Below, piece after piece: positions 36,601-47,326 of a stretch of DNA of 64,000 bases; within the stretch, counting starts at the first letter, position 1; the number at the start of each line of letters is the position of its first letter. Under the pieces are notes generated by a model. It saw nothing but the letters and a program-made list of their open reading frames with translations, did no database searches and was not told where the DNA came from. The DNA comes from Acanthosepion esculentum (Eukaryota > Mollusca > Cephalopoda > Sepiida > Sepiidae), in NCBI GenBank assembly GCA_964036315.1, contig CAXIWW010000817.1, forward strand, positions 2,825,501 to 2,889,500, given 5' to 3'. Both the position numbers and the translations under genes were made by a program.

Positions 36601-39036
36601 GCACTTTGGTATAATCTGTTGGCACTATTGCTATCAGCTGTTGGCACATTTGCTATCAGCTGTTGGCACTTTTGCTATCAGCTCTTGGCACTTTTGGTAT
36701 CAGCTTTTGGCACTTTTGGTATCAGCTGTTGGCACTTTTGGTATCAGCTGTTGGCACTTTTGCTATCAGCTGTTGGCACTTTTGCTATCAGCTGTGGTGC
36801 TGTTGGCACTATTGCTATCAACTGGTGTTGTTCGCAAGTTTTTATATAAACATGTATTTTTATACTTTCGTAGTGTTTTTTTTAGTGGGGGGTCACTATT
36901 TGCTCATAGCTGGGACCCTTTTTGATCAGAAGCCTTGCTGTCAGATGTAGTTTATAGTCATACCTAGGACTAGTTGGCACTGTGGTGCTGTTGGCACTTT
37001 TGCTATCAACTGTTGGCATTTTTGCTATTAGCTGTTGGCACTTTTGGTATCAGTGGTTGGCACTTTTGCTATCAGCTGTTGGCACTTTTGCTATCAGCTG
37101 TGATGCTTTTGGCATTTTGCTATCAACTGGTGTTGTTCGCAAGTTTTTATATAAACATGTATTTGTATACATTCATAGAGTTTTTTTTAGTGGAGGGTCA
37201 CTATTTGCTCATTGCTGGGACCCTTTGTGATCAGAAGCCTTGCTGTCAGATGTAGTTTATAGTCATACCTAGGACTAGTTGGCACTGTGGTGCTGTTGGT
37301 TCTATTGCTATCAGCTGTTGGCACTTTTGCTATCAGCTGTTGGCACTTTTGCTATCAGCTGTGGTGCTGTTGGCACTTTTGCTATCAACTGGTGTTGTTC
37401 GCAAGTTTTTATATAAACATGTATTTTTATACTTTCGTAGTGTTTTTTTTAGTGGGGGGTCACTATTTGCTCATTGCTGGGACCCTTTGTGATCAGAAGC
37501 CTTGCTGTCAGATGTAATTTATAGTCATACCTAGGACTAGTTGGCACTGTGGTGCTGTTTGTTCTATTGCTATCAGCTGTTGGCACTTTTGTTATCAGCT
37601 GTTGGCACTTTTGCTATCAGATGTGGTGCTGTTGGCACTTTTGCTATCAACTGGTGTTGTTCGCAAGTTTTTATATAAACATGTATTTTTATACTTTCGT
37701 AGTGTTTTTTTTTAGTGGGGGGTCACAATTTGCTAATAGCTGGGACCCTTTGTGATCAGAAGCCTTGCGGTCAGATGTAGTTTATAGTCATACCTAGGAC
37801 TAGTTGGCACTGTGGTGCTGTTGGCACTATTGCTATCAGCTTTTGGCAGTTTTGCTATCAGCTGTTGGCACTTTTGCTATCAGCTGTTGGCCCTTTTGCT
37901 ATCAGCTGTGGTGCTGTTGGCACGTTTGTTATCAACTGGTGTTGTTCGACAGTTTTTATATAAACATCTATTTTTATACTTTCATAGTGTTTTTTTTTAG
38001 TGGGGGGTCACTATTTGCTCATAGCTAGGACCCTCTGTGATCAGAAGCCTTGCAGTCAGATGTAGTTTATAGTCATACCTAGGACTAGTTGGCACTGTGG
38101 TGCTGTTGGCACTTTTGCTATCAGCTGTTGGCACTTTTGGTATCATCTGTTGGCACTTGTGCTATCAGCTGTTGGCACTTTTGCTAACAGTTTTTGGCAC
38201 TTTTGCTATCAGCTGTTGCAACTTTTGCTATCAGCTGTTGGCACTTTTTCTATCAGCTGTGGTCCTGTTGGCACTTTTGCTATCAACTGGTGTTGTTCGC
38301 AAGTTTTCATATAAACATGTATTTTTATACTTTCATAGTGTTTTTTTTTTTTAGTGGAGGGTCAGTATTTGCTCATAGCAGGGACCCTTTGTGATCAGAA
38401 GCCTTGCTGTCAGATGTAGTTTATAATCATACCTAGGACTAGTTGGCACTGTGGTGCTGTTGGCACTTTTGCTATCAGCTGTTGGCACTTTTGCTATAAG
38501 CTGTTGGCACTTTTGGTATAAGCTGTTGGCACTTTTGCTAACAGCTGTTGGGACTTTTGCTATCAGCGGTGGTGCTGTTGGCCCTTTTGCTATCAAACTG
38601 GTGTTGTTCGCACGTTTTTATATAAACATGTATTTTTATACATTCATAGTGTTTTTTTTAGTGGGGGGTCACTATTTGCTCATAGCTGGGACCCTTTGTG
38701 ATCAGAAGCCTTGCTGTCAGATGTAGTTTATAGTCATACCTAGGACTTGTTGGCAATGTGCTGCTGTTGTCACTTTTGCTATGAGCTGTTGGCAGTTTTG
38801 CTATCAGCTGTTGGCTCTTTTGCTATCAGCTGTTGGCACTTTTGCTATCAGCTGTGTTACTGTTGGCACTTTTGCTATCAACTGGTGTTGTTCGCAAGTT
38901 TTTATATAAACATCTATTTTTATACTTTCATTGAGGTTTTTTTTTTAGTGGGGGGTCACTCTTTGCTCATAGCTGGGACCCTCTGTGATCTAAAGCCTTG
39001 CTGTCAGATGTAGTTTATAGTCATACCTAGGACTAG
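33663..39036 (-). repeat. Core/monomer array with the longest monomer runs, M arm
   Basis: Cores start at 34194, 34634, 35509, 35786, 36092, 36355, 36816, 37121, 37383, 37645, 37930, 38281, 38591 and 38876. Two long related monomer arrays, 33595-34193 and 34807-35508, share CCATCAGTGTTTGCAC and a GGAAATGGGGTATC unit about 1337 bp apart. A 262-bp unit is repeated at about 37290-37810 (variant TTGGTTCTATTGC, then TTTGTTCTATTGC). Cores at 36816, 37383, 37645, 40114 and others have TTTCGTAG in place of TTTCATAG. No gene is visible. Confidence 0.88.
34807..35508 (-). repeat. Longest 22-bp monomer array in the window, about 32 units
   Basis: 702 bp of monomers without a core. Its first third carries a chain of rare variants: AGCTTTTCGCAC (34915-34926), then GTTATCAGCTTTTGGC, then GGCACGTTTGCTATAAGC (34988-35005) and a unit 1 bp short. 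The same chain occurs in the right arm, reversed, at about 58545-58700. It also contains the rare TTTGGTATAATCTGTTGG unit near 35190. Confidence 0.9.
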
Positions 39037-40773
39037 TTGGCACTGTGGTGCGGTTGGCACTTTTGCTATCAGCTGTTGGCACTTTTGCTATCAGCTGTTG
39101 ACACTTTTGCTATCACCTGTTGGCAATTTTGCTATCAGCTGTGGTTCTGTTGGCACTTTTGCTATCAACTGGTGTTGTTCGCAAGTTTTTATATAAACAT
39201 GTATTTTTATACATTCATAGTGTTTTTTTTTAGTGGGGGGTCACTATTTGCTCATAGCTGGGACCCTTTGTTATCAGAAGCCTTGCTGTCAGATGTAGTT
39301 TATAGTCATACCTAGGACTAGTTGGCAATGTGGTGCTGTTGGCACTTTTGCTATCAGCTGTTGGCACTTTTGCTATCAGCTGTTGGCACTTTTGCTATCA
39401 GGTGTTGGCACTTTTGCTATCAGCTTTTTGCACTTTTGCTATCAGCTGTTGGCACTTTTGCTATCAGCTGTTGGCACTTTTGCTATCAGCTGTTGGCACT
39501 TGTGCAATCAGCTGTTGGCACTTTTGCTATCAGCTGTTGGCACTTTGGTATAATCTGTTGGCACTTTTGCTATCAGCTGTTGGCACATTTGCTATCAGCT
39601 ATTGGCACTTTTGCTATCAGCTGTTGGCACTTTTGCTATCAGCTTTTAGCACTTTTGGTATCAGCTGTTGGCACTTTTGGTATCATCTGTTGGCACTTTT
39701 GCCATCAGCTGTTGGCACTTTTGCTATCAGCTTTTGGCACTTTTGCTATCAGCTGTTGGCACTTTTGCTATCAGCTGTTGGCACTTTGGTATCAGCTGTT
39801 GGCACTTTTGCTATCAGCTGTGGTCCTGTTGGCACTTTTTCTATCAACTGGGGTTGTTCGCAAGTTTTTATTATACTTTCGTAGTGTTTTTTTTTTTGGT
39901 GGGGGGTCACTATTTCCTCTTAGCTGGGACCCTTTGTGATCAGAAGCCTTGCTGTCAGATGTAGTTTATAGTCATACCTAGGACTAGTTGGCACTGTGAA
40001 GCTGTTGGCACTTTTGCTATCAGCTGTTGGCACTTTTGCTATCAGCTTTTGGCACTTTTGGTATCAGCTGTTGGCAATTTTGCTATCAGCTGTGGTGCTG
40101 TTGGCACTTTTGTTATCAACTGGCGTTGTTCGCAAGTTTTTATATAAACATGTATTTTTATACTTTCGTAGTGTTTTTTTAGTGGGGGGTCACTATTTGC
40201 TCATAGCTGGCACCCTTTGTGATAAGAAGCCTTGCTGTCAGAAGTAGTTTATAGTCATACCAAGGACTAGTTGGCACTGTGGTGCTGTTGGCACTATTGC
40301 TATCAGCTGTTGGCACTTTTGCTATCAACTGTTGGCACTTTTGCTATCAGCTGTGGTGCTGTTGGCCCTTTTGCTATCAACTGGTGTTGTTCGCAAGTTT
40401 TTATATAAACATGTATTTTTATACATTCATAGTCTTTTTTTTTAGTGGGGGGTCATTATTTGCTCATAGCTAGGACCCTTTGTGATCAGAAGCCTTGCTG
40501 TCAGATGTAGTTTATAGTCATACCTAGGACTAGTTGGCAATGTGGTGCTGTTGGCACTTGTGCTACTAACTGTTGGCACTTTTGCTATCAGCTGTTGTGC
40601 TGTTGGCCCTTTTGCTATCAACTGGGGTTGTTCGCAAGTTTTATATAAACATCTATTTTTATACTTTCATAGTGTTTTTTTTTAGTGGGGGGTCACTCTT
40701 TGCTCATAGCTGGGACCCTCTGTGATCTAAAGCCTTGCTGTCAGATGTAGTTTATAGTCATACCTAGGACTAG
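39037..40773 (-). repeat. Upstream divergent copy of the 40.8-47.0 kb repeat
   Basis: 39037-39321 matches the start of the 875-bp block at 40774, and 39322-40773 matches the 1358-bp block at 41649-43006. Relative to the latter it has about five extra monomers (including the TTTGGTATAATCTG unit at about 39545) and its core at 39842 lacks about 15 bp (the TATAAACATG segment). Cores start at 39163, 39842, 40114, 40375 and 40616. It is older than the copies to its right. Confidence 0.85.
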
Positions 40774-43700
40774 TTGGCACTGTGGTGCGGTTGGCACTTT
40801 TGCTATCAGCTGTTGGCACTTTTGCTATCAGCTGTTGACACTTTTGCTATCACCTGTTGGCAATTTTATTATCAGCTGTGGTTCTGTTGGCACTTTTGCT
40901 ATCAACTGGTGTTGTTCGCAAGTTTTTATATAAACATGTATTTTTATACATTCATAGTGTTTTTTTTTAGTGGGGGGTCACTATTTGCTCATAGCTGGGA
41001 CCCTTTGTTATCAGAAGCCTTGCTGTCAGATGTAGTTTATAGTCATACCTAGGACTAGTTGGCAATGTGGTGCTGTTGGCACTTTTGCTATCAGCTGTTG
41101 GCACTTTTGCTATCAGCTGTTGGCACTTTTGCTATCAGCTGTGGCACTTTTGCTATCAGCTGTGGTGCTGTTTGCACTTTTGCTATCAACTGGTGTTGTT
41201 CGCAAGTTTTTATAGAAACATGTAATTTTATACTTTCATAGAGTTTTTTTTAGTGGGGGGTTCACGATTTGCTCATAGCTGGGACCCTTTGTGATCAGAA
41301 TCCTTGTTGTCAGATGTAGTTTATAGTCATACCTAGGACTAGTTGTAACTGTGGTGCTGTTGGCACTTTTGCTATCAGCTGTTGGCACTTTTGCTATCAG
41401 TTGTTGGCACTTTTGCTATCAGCTTTTGGCACTTTTGCTTCAGCTGTTGGCACTTTTGCTATCAGCCGTGGTGCTGTTGGCACTTTTGCTATCAACTGTT
41501 GTTGTTCGCAAGTTTTTATATAAACATGTATTTTTATACATTCATAGTGTTTTTTTTTAGTGGGGGGTCACTATTTGCTCATAGCTGGGACCCTTTGTTA
41601 TCAGAAGCCTTGCTGTCAGATGTAGTTTATAGTCATACCTAGGACTAGTTGGCAATGTGGTGCTGTTGGCACTTTTGCTATCAGCTGTTGGCACTTTTGC
41701 TATCAGCTGTTGGCACTTTTGCTATCAGGTGTTGGCACTTTTGCTATCAGCTTTTTGCACTTTTGCTATCAGCTGTTGGCACTTTTGCTATCAGCTGTTG
41801 GCACATTTGCTATCAGCTATTGGCACTTTTGCTATCAGCTGTTGGCACTTTTGCTATCAGCTTTTAGCACTTTTGGTATCAGCTGTTGGCACTTTTGGTA
41901 TCATCTGTTGGCACTTTTGCCATCAGCTGTTGGCACTTTTGCTATCAGCTTTTGGCACTTTTGCTATCAGCTGTTGGCACTTTTGCTATCAGCTGTTGGC
42001 ACTTTGGTATCAGCTGTTGGCACTTTTGCTATCAGCTGTGGTCCTGTTGGCACTTTTTCTATCAACTGGGGTTGTTCGCAAGTTTTTATATAAACATGTA
42101 TTATTATACTTTCGTAGTGTTTTTTTTTTGGTGGGGGGTCACTATTTCCTCTTAGCTGGGACCCTTTGTGATCAGAAGCCTTGCTGTCAGATGTAGTTTA
42201 TAGTCATACCTAGGACTAGTTGGCACTGTGAAGCTGTTGGCACTTTTGCTATCAGCTGTTGGCACTTTTGCTATCAGCTTTTGGCACTTTTGGTATCAGC
42301 TGTTGGCACTTTTGCTATCAGCTGTGGTGCTGTTGGCACTTTTGTTATCAACTGGCGTTGTTCGCAAGTTTTTATATAAACATGTATTTTTATACTTTCG
42401 TAGTGTTTTTTTAGTGGGGGGTCACTATTTGCTCATAGCTGGCACCCTTTGTGATAAGAAGCCTTGCTGTCAGAGGTAGTTTATAGTCATACCAAGGACT
42501 AGTTGGCACTGTGGTGCTGTTGGCACTATTGCTATCAGCTGTTGGCACTTTTGCTATCAACTGTTGGCACTTTTGCTATCAGCTGTGGTGCTGTTGGCCC
42601 TTTTGCTATCAACTGGTGTTGTTCGCAAGTTTTTATATAAACATGTATTTTTATACATTCATAGTCTTTTTTTTTAGTGGGGGGTCATTATTTGCTCATA
42701 GCTAGGACCCTTTGTGATCAGAAGCCTTGCTGTCAGATGTAGTTTATAGTCATACCTAGGACTAGTTGGCAATGTGGTGCTGTTGGCACTTGTGCTACTA
42801 ACTGTTGGCACTTTTGCTATCAGCTGTTGTGCTGTTGGCCCTTTTGCTATCAACTGGGGTTGTTCGCAAGTTTTTATATAAACATCTATTTTTATACTTT
42901 CATAGTGTTTTTTTTTAGTGGGGGGTCACTCTTTTCTCATAGCTGGGACCCTCTGTGATCTAAAGCCTTGCTGTCAGATGTAGTTTATAGTCATACCTAG
43001 GACTAGTTGGCACTGTGGTGCGGTTGGCACTTTTGCTATCAGCTGTTGGCACTTTTGCTATCAGCTGTTGACACTTTTGCTATCACCTGTTGGCAATTTT
43101 ACTATCAGCTGTGGTTCTGTTGGCACTTTTGCTATCAACTGGTGTTGTTCGCAAGTTTTTATATAAACATGTATTTTTATACATTCATAGTGTTTTTTTT
43201 TAGTGGGGGGTCACTATTTGCTCATAGCTGGGACCCTTTGTTATCAGAAGCCTTGCTGTCAGATGTAGTTTATAGTCATACCTAGGACTAGTTGGCAATG
43301 TGGTGCTGTTGGCACTTTTGCTATCAGCTGTTGGCACTTTTGCTATCAGCTGTTGGCACTTTTGCTATCAGCTGTGGCACTTTTGCTATCAGCTGTGGTG
43401 CTGTTTGCACTTTTGCTATCAACTGGTGTTGTTCGCAAGTTTTTATAGAAACATGTAATTTTATACTTTCATAGAGTTTTTTTTAGTGGGGGGTTCACGA
43501 TTTGCTCATAGCTGGGACACTTTGTGATCAGAATCCTTGCTGTCAGATGTAGTTTATAGTCATACCTAGGACTAGTTGTAACTGTGGTGCTGTTGGCACT
43601 TTTGCTATCAGCTGTTGGCACTTTTGCTATCAGTTGTTGGCACTTTTGCTATCAGCTTTTGGCACTTTTGCTTCAGCTGTTGGCACTTTTGCTATCAGCC

Positions 43701-46700
43701 GTGGTGCTGTTGGCACTTTTGCTATCAACTGGTGTTGTTCGCAAGTTTTTATATAAACATGTATTTTTATACATTCATAGAGTTTTTTTTTAGTGGGGGG
43801 TCACTATTTGCTCATAACTTGGACACTTTGTGATCAGAAGCCTTGCTGTCAGATGTAGTTTATAGTCATACCTAGGACTAGTTGGCAATGTGGTGCGGTT
43901 GGCACTTTTGCTATCAGCTGTTGGCACTTTTGCTATCAGCTGTTGACACTTTTGCTATCACCTGTTGGCAATTTTATTATCAGCTGTGGTTCTGTTGGCA
44001 CTTTTGCTATCAACTGGTGTTGTTCGCAAGTTTTTATATAAACATGTATTTTTATACATTCATAGTGTTTTTTTTTAGTGGGGGGTCACTATTTGCTCAT
44101 AGCTGGGACCCTTTGTTATCAGAAGCCTTGCTGTCAGATGTAGTTTATAGTCATACCTAGGACTAGTTGGCAATGTGGTGCTGTTGGCACTTTTGCTATC
44201 AGCTGTTGGCACTTTTGCTATCAGCTGTTGGCACTTTTGCTATCAGCTGTGGCACTTTTGCTATCAGCTGTGGTGCTGTTTGCACTTTTGCTATCAACTG
44301 GTGTTGTTCGCAAGTTTTTATAGAAACATGTAATTTTATACTTTCATAGAGTTTTTTTTAGTGGGGGGTTCACGATTTGCTCATAGCTGGGACCCTTTGT
44401 GATCAGAATCCTTGTTGTCAGATGTAGTTTATAGTCATACCTAGGACTAGTTGTAACTGTGGTGCTGTTGGCACTTTTGCTATCAGCTGTTGGCACTTTT
44501 GCTATCAGTTGTTGGCACTTTTGCTATCAGCTTTTGGCACTTTTGCTTCAGCTGTTGGCACTTTTGCTATCAGCCGTGGTGCTGTTGGCACTTTTGCTAT
44601 CAACTGTTGTTGTTCGCAAGTTTTTATATAAACATGTATTTTTATACATTCATAGTGTTTTTTTTTAGTGGGGGGTCACTATTTGCTCATAGCTGGGACC
44701 CTTTGTTATCAGAAGCCTTGCTGTCAGATGTAGTTTATAGTCATACCTAGGACTAGTTGGCAATGTGGTGCTGTTGGCACTTTTGCTATCAGCTGTTGGC
44801 ACTTTTGCTATCAGCTGTTGGCACTTTTGCTATCAGGTGTTGGCACTTTTGCTATCAGCTTTTTGCACTTTTGCTATCAGCTGTTGGCACTTTTGCTATC
44901 AGCTGTTGGCACATTTGCTATCAGCTATTGGCACTTTTGCTATCAGCTGTTGGCACTTTTGCTATCAGCTTTTAGCACTTTTGGTATCAGCTGTTGGCAC
45001 TTTTGGTATCATCTGTTGGCACTTTTGCCATCAGCTGTTGGCACTTTTGCTATCAGCTTTTGGCACTTTTGCTATCAGCTGTTGGCACTTTTGCTATCAG
45101 CTGTTGGCACTTTGGTATCAGCTGTTGGCACTTTTGCTATCAGCTGTGGTCCTGTTGGCACTTTTTCTATCAACTGGGGTTGTTCGCAAGTTTTTATATA
45201 AACATGTATTATTATACTTTCGTAGTGTTTTTTTTTTGGTGGGGGGTCACTATTTCCTCTTAGCTGGGACCCTTTGTGATCAGAAGCCTTGCTGTCAGAT
45301 GTAGTTTATAGTCATACCTAGGACTAGTTGGCACTGTGAAGCTGTTGGCACTTTTGCTATCAGCTGTTGGCACTTTTGCTATCAGCTTTTGGCACTTTTG
45401 GTATCAGCTGTTGGCACTTTTGCTATCAGCTGTGGTGCTGTTGGCACTTTTGTTATCAACTGGCGTTGTTCGCAAGTTTTTATATAAACATGTATTTTTA
45501 TACTTTCGTAGTGTTTTTTTAGTGGGGGGTCACTATTTGCTCATAGCTGGCACCCTTTGTGATAAGAAGCCTTGCTGTCAGAGGTAGTTTATAGTCATAC
45601 CAAGGACTAGTTGGCACTGTGGTGCTGTTGGCACTATTGCTATCAGCTGTTGGCACTTTTGCTATCAACTGTTGGCACTTTTGCTATCAGCTGTGGTGCT
45701 GTTGGCCCTTTTGCTATCAACTGGTGTTGTTCGCAAGTTTTTATATAAACATGTATTTTTATACATTCATAGTCTTTTTTTTTAGTGGGGGGTCATTATT
45801 TGCTCATAGCTAGGACCCTTTGTGATCAGAAGCCTTGCTGTCAGATGTAGTTTATAGTCATACCTAGGACTAGTTGGCAATGTGGTGCTGTTGGCACTTG
45901 TGCTACTAACTGTTGGCACTTTTGCTATCAGCTGTTGTGCTGTTGGCCCTTTTGCTATCAACTGGGGTTGTTCGCAAGTTTTTATATAAACATCTATTTT
46001 TATACTTTCATAGTGTTTTTTTTTAGTGGGGGGTCACTCTTTTCTCATAGCTGGGACCCTCTGTGATCTAAAGCCTTGCTGTCAGATGTAGTTTATAGTC
46101 ATACCTAGGACTAGTTGGCACTGTGGTGCGGTTGGCACTTTTGCTATCAGCTGTTGGCACTTTTGCTATCAGCTGTTGACACTTTTGCTATCACCTGTTG
46201 GCAATTTTACTATCAGCTGTGGTTCTGTTGGCACTTTTGCTATCAACTGGTGTTGTTCGCAAGTTTTTATATAAACATGTATTTTTATACATTCATAGTG
46301 TTTTTTTTTAGTGGGGGGTCACTATTTGCTCATAGCTGGGACCCTTTGTTATCAGAAGCCTTGCTGTCAGATGTAGTTTATAGTCATACCTAGGACTAGT
46401 TGGCAATGTGGTGCTGTTGGCACTTTTGCTATCAGCTGTTGGCACTTTTGCTATCAGCTGTTGGCACTTTTGCTATCAGCTGTGGCACTTTTGCTATCAG
46501 CTGTGGTGCTGTTTGCACTTTTGCTATCAACTGGTGTTGTTCGCAAGTTTTTATAGAAACATGTAATTTTATACTTTCATAGAGTTTTTTTTAGTGGGGG
46601 GTTCACGATTTGCTCATAGCTGGGACACTTTGTGATCAGAATCCTTGCTGTCAGATGTAGTTTATAGTCATACCTAGGACTAGTTGTAACTGTGGTGCTG

Positions 46701-46989
46701 TTGGCACTTTTGCTATCAGCTGTTGGCACTTTTGCTATCAGTTGTTGGCACTTTTGCTATCAGCTTTTGGCACTTTTGCTTCAGCTGTTGGCACTTTTGC
46801 TATCAGCCGTGGTGCTGTTGGCACTTTTGCTATCAACTGGTGTTGTTCGCAAGTTTTTATATAAACATGTATTTTTATACATTCATAGAGTTTTTTTTTA
46901 GTGGGGGGTCACTATTTGCTCATAACTTGGACACTTTGTGATCAGAAGCCTTGCTGTCAGATGTAGTTTATAGTCATACCTAGGACTAG
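40774..46989 (-). repeat. Tandem duplication, period 3108 bp, with inner 2233/875 bp pattern
   Basis: Copy 1 is about 40774-43881 and copy 2 about 43882-46989. Each copy is laid out as block a (875 bp), block b (1358 bp) and a second form of block a. Block a: 40774-41648 and 43882-44756; b: 41649-43006 and 44757-46114; a-prime: 43007-43881 and 46115-46989. The two forms of a keep constant differences (AACTGTTGTTGTTCG against AACTGGTGTTGTTCG; ATTTTATTATCAG against ATTTTACTATCAG), so the a-b-a-prime unit existed before the 3108-bp event. Cores start at 40900, 41184, 41490, 42060, 42346, 42607, 42848, 43133, 43417 and 43723, then 44008, 44292, 44598, 45168, 45454, 45715, 45956, 46241, 46525 and 46831. 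Confidence 0.92.
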
Positions 46990-47325
46990 TTGGCAATGTG
47001 GAGCTGTTGGCACTTTTGCTATCAGCTTTTGGCACTTTTGCTATCAGCTGTTGGCACTTTTGCTATCAGCTGTTTGCACTTTTGGTATCAGCTGTTGGCA
47101 CTATTGCTATCAGCTGTTGGCACTTTTGCTATCAGCTGTGGTGCTGTTGGCAATTTTGCTATCAACTGGCGTTGTTCGCAAGTTTTTATATAAACATGTA
47201 TTTTTATACTTTCGTATTGTTTTTTTTAGTGGGGGGTCACTATTTGCTCATAGCTGGCACCCTTTGTGATCAGAAGCCTTGCTGTCAGATGTAGTTTATA
47301 GTCATACCAAGGACTAGTTGGCACT
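46990..47325 (-). repeat. Last unit of the M arm, ending in a broken core
   Basis: A monomer gap is followed by the core at 47160-47325, which stops after CTAGTTGGCACT. Normally GTGGTGCTG would follow. The core carries TATTGTTTTTTTTAG and the CCAAGG variant of the CCTAGG site. Confidence 0.85.
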
Positions 47326-47326
47326 T
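47325..47326. other. Orientation switch 2 (minus to plus)
   Basis: Minus-orientation core sequence ends with AGTTGGCACT at 47325 and plus-orientation monomer TAGCAAAAGTGCCAACAG starts at 47326, with no filler. The plus side begins 2 bp inside a GATAGC monomer. Joined to the reversed left end of the M arm (CACCACAGCT at 7402-7411 complement), this gives CACCACAGCT-TAGCAAAAG, the normal octamer/monomer sequence minus GA. That is the pattern expected of the two halves of a single former site. Confidence 0.88.

Larger units (their letters stand above)
7402..47325 (-). repeat. Middle arm (M) of composite satellite, minus orientation
   Basis: About 39.9 kb of the same core-plus-monomer satellite as both flanks, reverse-complemented throughout, with about 116 cores. 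On the plus strand each core here starts TATCAACTGGTGTTGTTCGC and ends CTAGTTGGCACTGTGGTG. I found no return to plus orientation inside it. Sub-blocks with their core positions are listed separately. No gene, RNA or mobile-element coding sequence is visible. Confidence 0.95.

Noticed and set aside
7402..47325. M arm as one giant transposon or viral insertion
   Set aside because: It is made of the same satellite as both flanks, with no terminal repeats or coding capacity; only its orientation differs.
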